Below are positions 1-8,107 of a stretch of 64,000 nt of DNA, one piece after another. The first letter of the stretch is position 1. Each line of letters starts with the position of its first letter. Source of the stretch: Acidipropionibacterium acidipropionici. GTDB lineage: Bacteria > Actinomycetota > Actinomycetes > Propionibacteriales > Propionibacteriaceae. Location: NCBI RefSeq assembly GCF_001441165.1, contig NZ_CP013126.1, positions 1,393,551-1,457,550 of the forward strand, written 5' to 3'. The notes under the pieces are model-generated. The model was not told the DNA's origin. It was given only the letters and a program-made list of their open reading frames with translations, and searched no databases. The position numbers and the translations under genes are program-made.

Positions 1-64
1 CGTGGCCACCCTGCTCGTCTTCCGGTCCTCCGACCGGTGGGTCTACGCCGGAGGTGCCAAGTGA
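1..64 (+). CDS. Sugar ABC transporter permease, C-terminal end (partial)
   Basis: Only the last 20 codons are present; the visible tail reads VATLLVFRSSDRWVYAGGAK and stops at 62-64. Its final bases overlap the GTG start of the next permease in a GTGA arrangement, the usual coupling of the two membrane subunits of a carbohydrate uptake-1 family importer. I infer that it is the MalF/UgpA-type partner from position and the hydrophobic-to-basic tail. The family cannot be confirmed from so little sequence. Confidence 0.55.
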   Translation, partial: VATLLVFRSSDRWVYAGGAK

Positions 65-942
65 CCCAGCACTCCACCACCACGACCACCCGGAAAGTGC
101 AGTCGAACACTCCGGCGGCACGCGTCGGCCGCGGGGTCATCTACGTGATCCTGGCGCTCGTCGTGGTCGCCTGCCTGTTGCCGTTCGTGTGGCTCGTGCG
201 CAGCTCGCTGATGAACAGCGAGCAGATCTTCTCCTACCCACCAGAGTGGATCCCCAAGCCCTTCGAGTGGTCGAACTTCAGCGGTGCCATGACCTCGGCG
301 CCCTTCGGACGGTACTTCCTCAACACCCTCACCGTGGTCGTGCTCGTGGTGCCCGGCACGATCCTGGCCACCTCGGCGGCGGCCTTCGCCTTCTCCCGCC
401 TGGTGTGGAAGGGCCGCACCCTCTGCTTCTGGGTCAGCATGGCGACCATGATGCTGCCCTACGCCGCGACCCTCATCCCGACCTTCATCGGCTGGCAGGC
501 GATCGGCGCGGTGGACACCTACTTCCCGCTCGTCGTGCCGGCATGGTTCGCCGTCGGCGGCGCCTCCAACATCTTCATGCTGCGCCAGTTCTTCCTGCAG
601 ATCCCCCACGAGCTCGACGAGGCCATGTACGTCGACGGCGGCTCTCCCTGGCGGGTGTTCTGGAGCGTCATTCTGCCGCTCAACGCCGGGCCTCTCACCC
701 TGGTCGGGATCTTCTCCACCATCGGCGCGTGTAATGACCTGCTCGGGCCGCTCATCTACCTCTCGGACCAGTCGAAGTTCACCCTGTCGCTGGGGCTGGC
801 CTCCTTCCGCTCCCTGTACAGCAGCCAGTGGGGCTACCTCATGGCGGCATCCCTGCTGGTCATCCTCCCGATCCTGGTGCTCTTCGCCTTCGCCCAGCGG
901 ATGATGCTGGAGAACGTCGCACTCACCGGGCTGAAGGGCTGA
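61..942 (+). CDS. Carbohydrate ABC transporter permease (MalG/UgpE type)
   Basis: This is the second inner-membrane subunit of a sugar importer. After a polar N-terminus rich in threonine there is a first membrane helix at about residues 25-45, then a periplasmic-side segment and about five more helices. The conserved EAA-type cytoplasmic loop is visible as ELDEAMYVDGGSPWRVFW, the site that docks on the ATPase. GTG 61 is chosen as start because it overlaps the preceding stop; an upstream in-frame start at 37 would run into the partner gene. It is followed after 3 bases by a YesL-like gene and then two glycosidases, so the imported substrate is probably an arabinose- or galactose-containing oligosaccharide (inference). 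Confidence 0.88.
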   Translation: MTQHSTTTTTRKVQSNTPAARVGRGVIYVILALVVVACLLPFVWLVRSSLMNSEQIFSYPPEWIPKPFEWSNFSGAMTSAPFGRYFLNTLTVVVLVVPGTILATSAAAFAFSRLVWKGRTLCFWVSMATMMLPYAATLIPTFIGWQAIGAVDTYFPLVVPAWFAVGGASNIFMLRQFFLQIPHELDEAMYVDGGSPWRVFWSVILPLNAGPLTLVGIFSTIGACNDLLGPLIYLSDQSKFTLSLGLASFRSLYSSQWGYLMAASLLVILPILVLFAFAQRMMLENVALTGLKG

Positions 943-945
943 GCG

Positions 946-1527
946 ATGACCTGGGACACCGACTGGCTTCCGGTCCGCATCATGACCTGGATCGGCCGCG
1001 TGCTGCTCGTGGGCCTGCTCGTCCTCGTCGCCTCCCTGCCGATCGTCACCCTCCCGGCGGCGATCGGCGCGGGGGCCGCCGCCCACTGCGGCGTCGGCGG
1101 CTCGATCTTCACCCGATTCTGGGAGGCCTTCCGGGCCGGGTGGCGCCGCAGCCTTCCGATAGGCCTGCTCATGGTCGTCATGACCGTCGTCGTGGGCTGG
1201 GACCTGATCTGGGCCACCAGCCGGCCCCTCGGGCCGGTGACCACACCCGTGGTGGCCGCGGCCCTGATCCTGGCCTGGCTGGGCTCGTCGATCTGTCTGC
1301 TCGGGTCCGCCCGCCTGGCCGGGGCGCGAAGGGTCCGCGACGTCGTGAAAGGGGCTGCCCTCGAGGGGGCCAGATCCCCGCTCAAACCGGCAGCCCTGCT
1401 GGTCGCGACGGCGGCCACGGTGCTCGTGGCGCTGGTCTGCCTGCCGTTGGTCGTCGTGGCCCTCGGTCTCGACTGCGTCGTCGTCGGTCGGATGACGCGC
1501 TCTGCCGCCGCTCCAGCACCCGGCTGA
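946..1527 (+). CDS. YesL family (DUF624) membrane protein
   Basis: A 193-residue integral membrane protein with about five hydrophobic segments. The N-terminal block with LPIVTLPAAIGAG is the DUF624/YesL signature. YesL-type proteins sit almost always inside ABC sugar-import operons next to the permeases, as here, three bases after the permease stop; their exact role is unknown, with an accessory part in transport or regulation proposed. An AAGGG ribosome site lies inside the end of the permease gene. Family assignment is fairly secure, function is not. Confidence 0.75.
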   Translation: MTWDTDWLPVRIMTWIGRVLLVGLLVLVASLPIVTLPAAIGAGAAAHCGVGGSIFTRFWEAFRAGWRRSLPIGLLMVVMTVVVGWDLIWATSRPLGPVTTPVVAAALILAWLGSSICLLGSARLAGARRVRDVVKGAALEGARSPLKPAALLVATAATVLVALVCLPLVVVALGLDCVVVGRMTRSAAAPAPG

Positions 1528-1571
1528 ACCCGACCCCATCCGCAACCCATCCGCAACCCTGGAGTCCTCAC

Positions 1572-3629
1572 ATGTCTCACCCTTCCGCTCCGCTCCCACT
1601 CGGTGCCGTCACGGTCACCGATCCCTTCTGGCACGCGAAGCAGGAGCTCGTCCGCACCCAGGTGATCCCCTATCAGTGGGAGGCCCTCAACGACCGCGTT
1701 CCCGGCGCCGCACCCAGTTATGTGATCCACAACTTCGCCGCGGCGGCCCGGCAGCGCGATCGCAGGACCGCGCAGGGGGCGGCGTTCAAGGCCCCGACCC
1801 TCACCAACCGCGGCTTCGAGACCTGGCCCGAGGACTCCGACCACCCCGACCCGGACACCTTCTACGGCCTGGTCTTCCAGGACAGCGACCTCGCCAAGTT
1901 CATCGAGGCGGCCGCCTACTCCCTGGCCGGGCACCCGGACGCGACGCTCGAGGCCGAGGTGGACGCCGCGATCGACCTCATCTGCTCGGCCCAGCTGGAC
2001 AACGGCTACCTGTGCACCTACTACATCCTCACCGGGATGGATCAGCACTTCACCAACCTCGAGTTCAACCACGAGCTGTACTGCTTCGGCCACATGACCG
2101 AGGCCGCCGTCGCCTACCACGAGGCCACCGGCAAGGACGCCCTGCTGGAGGCCATGAAGCGGTTCGCCGACTACATCGACTCCCGCTTCGGCCCGCAGGA
2201 GGGCAAGCTGAAGGGCTACCCGGGCCATGAGGAGGCCGAGCTGGCCCTGGTGCGCCTACACCAGGCCACCGGGGAGCAGCGCTACCTCGACCTGGCGAAG
2301 TTCTTCCTCGACCAGCGCGGCACCGACCCCAAGTACTTCCACGTCGAGGCCGAGCGCGCCAAGGCGGAGGGATACCCGAGGGCCGGTTGGGACGCCGACA
2401 TGGCCTACTTCCAGTCCCACGAGCCGGTCCGCGAGCAGGACGAGGCCGTGGGCCACGCCGTCCGCGCCGGCTACCTGTACACCGGGATGGCCGACGTCGC
2501 CCGCGAGACCGGCGACCAGTCGCTGGTCGAGGCGTGCGAGCGGCTCTGGCGCAGCATCGTCGACCGCAAGCTCTACGTCACCGGCGGGATCGGCGGCACC
2601 GTCGACGGCGAGGCCTTCTCCTACGACTACGACCTGCCCAACGACCTCGCCTATTCCGAGACCTGCGCCGCGATCTCCCTGGTGTACTTCGCCCGGCGGA
2701 TGCTCCAGCTGAGGCCCAGGTCCGAGTACGCCGACGTCATGGAGCTGGCCCTCTACAACACCGTGCTGGCCGGCGTGGCGCTGGACGGCAAGTCCTTCTT
2801 CTACGTCAACCCCCTCGAGGTCACCCCCGAGGGCTCCGCCAAGGACTCCCGCAAGCGCCACGTCAAGCCCGTACGCCAGCCCTGGTTCGGCTGCGCCTGC
2901 TGCCCGCCGAACCTCGCGCGGACGGTGGCCGACGTCGCCTCCTACGCCTGGACAGCCACCGACGACACCCTCTTCACCCACCTCTACGTGGGCGGCCAGG
3001 TCTCCGCCGAACTGTCCGGCAGCCCGGTCCGACTCGACGTCACGGCGAACCTGCCGTGGTCCGGCGAGGGGTCGGCGGTTCTGCACTGCGAGTCCGGGGT
3101 CACCGGGACACTGGCCTTCAGGCTGCCGGGCTGGTCGGACGCCGACGACGCGGCCCTGTCGGCGAGCGCCGAGGCCGACGGGCGGATCAGCCGCGAGGTT
3201 GTCGACGGATACGTGTACTTCACCGGCACATGGCGCGACGGCGACACGGTGAGCTTCGACTTCCCGATGCCGGCGCGGGTGCTCGCCGCCAACCCCGCCG
3301 TCCGCGAGGACACCGGCAAGGTGGCGCTGGCACGCGGCCCGATCACCTTCACCTTCGAGGAGGCCGACAACGGGGCGGACCTGCACCTGCTGCGCCTCGA
3401 TCCGCAGGCCCTGGAACCCGGCGGAATCGCCGTCGAGCCGTGGCAGGGTCTGGGTGAGCCGATGGTGCGCCTGCGGGTGCCGGTGCGCCGGCTCCCTGCC
3501 GCCCAGGGCGCCCCGCTGTACTCGGCCTACCGGCCTCAGGCCGGCGAGGCCGGGCAGGCCTACGCCATCCCGTACTACGGGTGGGCCAACCGCGGGGAGA
3601 ACGAGATGTCGGTGTGGATCCGTGCCTGA
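1572..3629 (+). CDS. GH127 beta-L-arabinofuranosidase
   Basis: A cytoplasmic 685-residue enzyme without signal peptide, expected to cleave terminal beta-L-arabinofuranose from short arabino-oligosaccharides. The zinc-thiolate active site of the family is visible: Glu363 and Cys365 in YSETCAAI, and Cys441, Cys443 and Cys444 in FGCACCPPN. By analogy with the characterised Bifidobacterium enzyme HypBA1, Cys443 is the nucleophile and Glu363, Cys365, Cys443 and Cys444 bind zinc. An N-terminal alpha/alpha barrel is followed by beta-sandwich domains, matching the family's usual length. ATG 1572 follows a CTGGAG-type site. Membership in neighbouring family GH146 is possible. Confidence 0.87.
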   Translation: MSHPSAPLPLGAVTVTDPFWHAKQELVRTQVIPYQWEALNDRVPGAAPSYVIHNFAAAARQRDRRTAQGAAFKAPTLTNRGFETWPEDSDHPDPDTFYGLVFQDSDLAKFIEAAAYSLAGHPDATLEAEVDAAIDLICSAQLDNGYLCTYYILTGMDQHFTNLEFNHELYCFGHMTEAAVAYHEATGKDALLEAMKRFADYIDSRFGPQEGKLKGYPGHEEAELALVRLHQATGEQRYLDLAKFFLDQRGTDPKYFHVEAERAKAEGYPRAGWDADMAYFQSHEPVREQDEAVGHAVRAGYLYTGMADVARETGDQSLVEACERLWRSIVDRKLYVTGGIGGTVDGEAFSYDYDLPNDLAYSETCAAISLVYFARRMLQLRPRSEYADVMELALYNTVLAGVALDGKSFFYVNPLEVTPEGSAKDSRKRHVKPVRQPWFGCACCPPNLARTVADVASYAWTATDDTLFTHLYVGGQVSAELSGSPVRLDVTANLPWSGEGSAVLHCESGVTGTLAFRLPGWSDADDAALSASAEADGRISREVVDGYVYFTGTWRDGDTVSFDFPMPARVLAANPAVREDTGKVALARGPITFTFEEADNGADLHLLRLDPQALEPGGIAVEPWQGLGEPMVRLRVPVRRLPAAQGAPLYSAYRPQAGEAGQAYAIPYYGWANRGENEMSVWIRA

Positions 3630-3659
3630 GACCGTGAATCCGTGCCTGAAAGGACTCCG

Positions 3660-5816
3660 ATGATCATCTGCTGGAACCCGGGCCCCACCGGCCTGCGCCT
3701 CGAGATCCCCGAGGACGGCCCGGTCCGGCTTCTCGGCGTCGGGCCGGAGCCCGGCCCGCAGCCCGCGCAGGAGGGCGGTCGGCAGCCCGCGCAGGGGGCC
3801 GGTCTGCACAGCGCGGCGGCGCCCGTGCGCCTCGTGGAGATCGCCCTGTCGGCCGACGGCCACGTCGTCCCCACCCACGCCGCCCACGCCGACTACCTCA
3901 CCTCCCAGCGGCTCCGGCATGTCAGCCATGACGCGACCGACGATGCCCTCACCGTCGTCCAGGAGGATCCTCGGACCGGCCTGCGGGTCACGGTCCTGGT
4001 GAAGGCCACCGCATCCGGGCGGGTGATTCACCAGCAGACCGTCATCACCAACGGGGGGTCCGCGCCGCAGACTCTGGCCTATGTGTCGTCGGCGGCGATC
4101 ACCGGCGTCCTCCACGACGAGGCCGGCTGGCGCGACGCCCGGGCGCATATCGGCTACAACGCCTGGTCCGGGGAGTTCCGCTGGCGGGCGCTATCACTGG
4201 AGGACGTCGGCCTGGTCAACACCGGATACTCCGGCTCCACAGGACTCAACGCCCGGTTCGCGCAGACGGGACGAGGATCGTGGTCCAGCGGAGACGCCCT
4301 GCCGATGGGCGGTCTCAGCCGCGCCGACGGCGTCGCGTGGGCCTGGCAGGTGGAGAACAACGGGCCCTGGCACTGGGAGATCAGCGCCCAGGAGCCCGAC
4401 CTCGTGGTCCGGATGTCGGGGCCCACCCGCGACGAGCACTCCTGGTGCTGGGAGCTGGAACCCGGGGCGCAGTATTCAACGGCCCCCGTCGCGATCGCCT
4501 GCTCCGCAGACGGCTTCGAGGACGCGCTGCGGGCCCTCACCGAGCACCGCCGGGCGATCCGGCGTCCCAATGCCGACGATGAGAACCTGCCGGTCATCTT
4601 CAACGACTACATGAACGCCCTCATGGGCGATCCGACCACCCAGCGCGAGCACACCCTCATCGAGGCCGCCGCCCAGGCCGGCGCCGAGTACTACGTGGTG
4701 GACTGCGGCTGGTACACCGACGAGAAGGACTGGTGGGATCTGGTCGGCGACTGGCAGGAGTCGCCGCGACGCTTCCCCGGCGGCCTGCGCGAGGTGATGG
4801 ACGACGTCCGTGCCCACGGCATGGTGCCCGGCCTGTGGCTGGAGCCCGAGGTCATCGGGAAGCGGTCCGCGGCCGCCCGCACACTGCCTGAGGACGCCTT
4901 CTTCCACCGCGATGACACCCGGATCGTCGAGAAGGACCGCTTCCAGCTCGACCTGCGTCATCCCGCGGCCATCGCCCACCTCGACGCGGCGATCGACCGG
5001 ATCGTCGACGTCTACGGGGTCGGCTATCTCAAATTCGACCACAACATCAATGCCGCACCGGGGACCGGCGAGCGGGTCGGGGAGGCGATGGACGGCCACA
5101 CCCGGGCGCTGTCGGAATGGCTCGACAGTCTTCTGGAGCGCCACCCGGATCTGGTCATCGAGAACTGCTCCTCGGGAGGCATGCGCGTCGACTACGCCCA
5201 GCTGAGCCGGCTGTCCATCCAGTCCACCTCCGACCAGCAGTCGCCGCTGCTCACTGCGACCATCGCGGCCGCCGCTCCCAGCGCCGTGGCCCCTGAGCAG
5301 GCCGCCGTGTGGGCCTACCCGCAGCCGGGCATGAGCCGCGGGCTGCTGGAGTTCACGCTGGTCAACGCCCTGATGCAGCGCATCCACCTCAGCGGCCACC
5401 TGGACGACGTCGATCCCGAGCAGGCGAGAATCGTGGCGGACGCCATCACCGCCTACAAGCAGATCCGCCATCTCATCCCCGTCTCGCTGCCCAGCTGGCC
5501 GCTCGGCCTGCCGGGCTGGTACGACGACGTCCTCGCCCTGGCCATGGACGGGCCGGCGGGGGAGCTGGTCTCGGTGTGGAACCGGGGGGACGACGCGGCC
5601 AGGCTGCAGCTGCCGCTGAGATCCAGGGGCGCCGCTGAGGTACGGCAGGTCTTCCCCGCCGGCGCCGTCGAGCACCACTGGGACGAGGCCGGAGTGCTCA
5701 CCGTGACGATGCCCGCCGGGCCGAGCGCCGTCGTTCTCAAGGTGTCGCCGGCTCAGAGATTGCGCCACCAGGGGCATATCCCGGCGTGCGGGCAGGCCTG
5801 GGGAACTGGTGGATGA
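3660..5816 (+). CDS. GH36 alpha-galactosidase
   Basis: A 718-residue retaining glycosidase, likely releasing alpha-1,6-galactose from raffinose- or melibiose-type sugars in the cytoplasm. The N-terminal beta-supersandwich is followed by the TIM barrel with VVDCGWY, then the nucleophile Asp460 in KFDHN, the ENCSSGG motif, and the acid/base Asp525 in STSDQQ. ATG 3660 is chosen over GTG 3642 because AAAGGA lies six bases before it. It is 30 bases downstream of the GH127 gene and surely co-transcribed. The C-terminus ends with a short cysteine-containing tail beyond the usual beta domain. Confidence 0.9.
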   Translation: MIICWNPGPTGLRLEIPEDGPVRLLGVGPEPGPQPAQEGGRQPAQGAGLHSAAAPVRLVEIALSADGHVVPTHAAHADYLTSQRLRHVSHDATDDALTVVQEDPRTGLRVTVLVKATASGRVIHQQTVITNGGSAPQTLAYVSSAAITGVLHDEAGWRDARAHIGYNAWSGEFRWRALSLEDVGLVNTGYSGSTGLNARFAQTGRGSWSSGDALPMGGLSRADGVAWAWQVENNGPWHWEISAQEPDLVVRMSGPTRDEHSWCWELEPGAQYSTAPVAIACSADGFEDALRALTEHRRAIRRPNADDENLPVIFNDYMNALMGDPTTQREHTLIEAAAQAGAEYYVVDCGWYTDEKDWWDLVGDWQESPRRFPGGLREVMDDVRAHGMVPGLWLEPEVIGKRSAAARTLPEDAFFHRDDTRIVEKDRFQLDLRHPAAIAHLDAAIDRIVDVYGVGYLKFDHNINAAPGTGERVGEAMDGHTRALSEWLDSLLERHPDLVIENCSSGGMRVDYAQLSRLSIQSTSDQQSPLLTATIAAAAPSAVAPEQAAVWAYPQPGMSRGLLEFTLVNALMQRIHLSGHLDDVDPEQARIVADAITAYKQIRHLIPVSLPSWPLGLPGWYDDVLALAMDGPAGELVSVWNRGDDAARLQLPLRSRGAAEVRQVFPAGAVEHHWDEAGVLTVTMPAGPSAVVLKVSPAQRLRHQGHIPACGQAWGTGG

Positions 5817-5953
5817 CGAGGTGTTCTGTGTCTCTTCAGCCTCAGTTCCCCATGCCTGGCCGTACCGTCATGGATCCTGGGGCCCTGTGGGGACCGTCCA
5901 CCGCCCCCCGAACAACACCCCTCCGGCGCGATCTCTCAGTCGTGCTTCCGCGG

Positions 5954-6898
5954 CTACAGCTGGTGGACTGTTGCGCGGAGCGCGGCGTTGGCGATGACGA
6001 GGTCCTGCCAGGACATGCCGACGCTCTTGAACACGGTGGGCCGATCGGTCGGGATCGCAGTCGTGCCGGTGAGGGCGTCGCGCATGGGGACCAGGTCTTC
6101 CCCGGTGATGGCACCGTCGTCGACCGCGAGGATGATGTCTCCGGCCTCCCGCAGTGCCGTACCCGGGTCTTCGACGATGACGGTGGAGCGGGCCAGCAGC
6201 GCGCTGGGCAGTTCGCGGGCGTCGGGTTCGTGGGAACCGACGGCGATCACCACCGCATTCGACGCGACAGCCTCGGCCGGGAACAGGGGCGTGCGGGCGG
6301 TGGTGGCGCACACGATCACCTGTGCGCCGCGAACGGCTGTTCGGGCCCGGGACTCCTTGGTGCCGGCCACCTCGCCGAGCTCGCGCACACCCGGTGCCGC
6401 CGCCTCGGGGTGGCGAACGATGAAGGTCACCTCGGCGAGCGGGTCGGGCGCGATCGCCGCGAGGGCCTGGACGTGTCCTATGGCTTGAGGGCCGGCGCCG
6501 TAGACCACTACCCGCAAGGGTTCGGTGAACCGGTCAAGGACCGGACGCACGGCGGCCACGGACACGGCCGGGGTGCGGAGCGCAGTCAGCGCGGTGCCGT
6601 CGAGCGTGGCCCGCAGGGTCAGGGTCCTCGCGTCGTACAGCAGGTAACTGGCCTGGATGCGTGGCAGTCCGATGTCCGGATTGTCGGGGGCGACGGTGGC
6701 GACTTTGACGCCGGCGACGTCGGCGACCTCGCTCGGCATGAGCAGGAACTGCCCACTGCTGGTGTGCGGGCTCGCGCGGGCGATGTCACTGGCAGGGTCG
6801 TACCCGCCGAGCAGGGCGTCGGCGATGGCCCCGACCGCGGCGGCCGGGGAGAGTGCGGCGGTGATCGTGGCTGCGTCGAGGTGGCGAGGCGTGGTCAT
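5954..6898 (-). CDS. Ornithine cyclodeaminase / mu-crystallin family protein
   Basis: A 314-residue NAD(P)-dependent enzyme of the ornithine cyclodeaminase/mu-crystallin fold. The Rossmann motif appears as VVVYGAGPQAIGH at about residues 148-160, preceded by the substrate loop TALRTPAVS and followed by VGSHEPDARELP, all diagnostic of the family. Members include ornithine and alanine dehydrogenases and ketimine reductases, so the exact substrate cannot be read. The ATG overlaps the stop of a 15-codon reading frame (ATGA), which suggests translational coupling or a fused remnant. It converges on the GH36 gene. Confidence 0.82.
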   Translation of the reverse strand: MTTPRHLDAATITAALSPAAAVGAIADALLGGYDPASDIARASPHTSSGQFLLMPSEVADVAGVKVATVAPDNPDIGLPRIQASYLLYDARTLTLRATLDGTALTALRTPAVSVAAVRPVLDRFTEPLRVVVYGAGPQAIGHVQALAAIAPDPLAEVTFIVRHPEAAAPGVRELGEVAGTKESRARTAVRGAQVIVCATTARTPLFPAEAVASNAVVIAVGSHEPDARELPSALLARSTVIVEDPGTALREAGDIILAVDDGAITGEDLVPMRDALTGTTAIPTDRPTVFKSVGMSWQDLVIANAALRATVHQL

Positions 6899-6942
6899 CG
6901 CAGCACGAATCCGGGGGTGATGGATGTGATGGTGTCGTTCAT
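6895..6942 (-). CDS. 15-codon coupling ORF or gene remnant
   Basis: This frame encodes MNDTITSITPGFVLR and is preceded by a strong ribosome site, GAAGGAGAC. Its ATG overlaps the stop of the upstream frame and its stop overlaps the ATG of the ornithine cyclodeaminase homologue, so ribosomes loading at the good site would be handed on. It may be a leader that sets the rate of the downstream gene, or the start of a gene lost by deletion. The peptide resembles nothing I recognise. Confidence 0.3.
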   Translation of the reverse strand: MNDTITSITPGFVLR

Positions 6943-7304
6943 CAAAGAGTCTCCTTCACGGTGCTGACGTCGTTCGCGGGGCCCTCGCCCGGTGCTGACG
7001 TCGGTGTGGTCTCAACTGTCGCGCGGGGGCGAAGCGGCCAGGAGCCCGTCCCAGGCGCGAGAGAGTGGGCTGAGTCGGCGGGTGGGGTGCTGGTCGGGGT
7101 GAGGGCGAGCACGGCCAGCCCCAACCCGATCACGGCCAGACCTGCCCATGCGAGCCCGGCGGCGAGCGTCCACCACCGGCTCAGCGGGGCACGATCCACG
7201 ACCCGTTCCAGCACCCCCGAGGCCAAGGAGATCACCGAACCGATCGCGACTCCGGCGAAGTGCATCGAGCTGTCGAACGCCAACGGATACACCCCCACCG
7301 CCAC
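6942..7304 (-). pseudogene. Possible remnant of an MFS-type membrane transporter
   Basis: A 120-codon frame with two hydrophobic stretches (around SSMHFAGVAIGSVISLA and LAWAGLAVIGLGLAVLAL) and a proline/threonine-rich tail. Upstream and shifted by one frame the sequence reads GLVVAVQAVSARE, which together with AVAVGVYPLAF resembles the late helices of drug-efflux MFS proteins. I therefore read it as the 3' relict of a longer transporter gene with the front lost and a frameshift. It could instead be a small unrecognised membrane protein. A TetR-type operator stands just upstream, where such a gene would have been controlled. Confidence 0.3.
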
Positions 7305-7374
7305 CGCTCCCTCGCCGACACCGCCTGCACCGCCACGACCAACCCCTCAGACCCTCAGACGATGAACCGAACTA

Positions 7375-7390
7375 GGTAGATCGGTCTACC
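7375..7390. promoter_or_regulatory. TetR-type operator palindrome
   Basis: GGTAGATCGGTCTACC has perfect GGTAGA/TCTACC arms and resembles the TAGACCGRTCTA operators of TetR-family efflux regulators. It lies about 70 bases upstream of the degenerate transporter-like frame read on the minus strand. No TetR gene is visible in the window, so the regulator is lost or elsewhere. Confidence 0.5.
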
Positions 7391-7424
7391 TGACCGATGA
7401 GGAGAGCGTCACAGGGTATTGGGC

Positions 7425-7895
7425 TCAGGCCAGGTCTCGCACCGCGTCGACGATCCCGGGCATCGCCGCCTCGATCGCCCTGAGGGTGGCGACGAACTGG
7501 GAGTCGGGCCCGTACCAGGGGTCGGGAAGCGGCGTTCCCGGCTTCTTGGACGGGTCGAAATCGCTGATGAGACGCAGGTTGTCGGCCACCGGGGAGAGCC
7601 TGCGCATCGCCTGGATGTGCATCGGCTCGGCGGCGATCACCAGATCTGCGGCGTCGATCTCCTCGGCGTCGATCTGGTGGGCGGTGTGGCCCGACGCGTC
7701 GTATCCGGCCCGCTCCAGCACGGCCCGGGCGCGACGGTCCATGGGGGCCGGCCCCTCCTCGTCACTCACCCCTGCGCTGGTCACAACGGCCTCGACGCCG
7801 GCGTCGTCCAGGTATTTCCTCGCCACCCGCTCGGCCATCGGGGAGCGGCAGATATTGCCCCAGCAGACGAAGACGACGGACGGGGTGCGGGTCAT
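7425..7895 (-). CDS. Low-molecular-weight protein-tyrosine phosphatase
   Basis: A 156-residue cytoplasmic phosphatase of the arsenate-reductase-like fold. The P-loop CX5R(S) is CWGNICRS near the N-terminus (nucleophile Cys11, Arg17) and the general-acid loop is DPWYG near residue 125, both intact. ATG 7895 is chosen because AGGAGG lies eight bases upstream; a longer frame to 8015 adds 40 residues with no family counterpart. In actinobacteria these enzymes act on phosphotyrosine proteins of capsule control or signalling, but nothing nearby identifies a partner. Confidence 0.9.
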   Translation of the reverse strand: MTRTPSVVFVCWGNICRSPMAERVARKYLDDAGVEAVVTSAGVSDEEGPAPMDRRARAVLERAGYDASGHTAHQIDAEEIDAADLVIAAEPMHIQAMRRLSPVADNLRLISDFDPSKKPGTPLPDPWYGPDSQFVATLRAIEAAMPGIVDAVRDLA

Positions 7896-8107
7896 GGCGG
7901 GCCTCCTGGTGGGTACGGGAGAACCCACGCTATCGGGTCGTTCGCTCACCGCGTGGTGAGACGACTCTGGCGATTCGCACTGAAGGGGCATAGGCTCCTT
8001 GCCATGCTTCAACACTCCTGACCTGCGGCCATGCGCGCACCGCCCTCGGCGCAGCGCCTGACCCGTTCCGCAGACCGATCCGAACCGATCCGTTCAGGAG
8101 TACCCCC

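Noticed and set aside
828-1571. Upstream in-frame extension of the GH127 gene
   Set aside because: The extension overlaps the permease and YesL genes and is arginine/proline-rich; ATG 1572 gives the normal family N-terminus.
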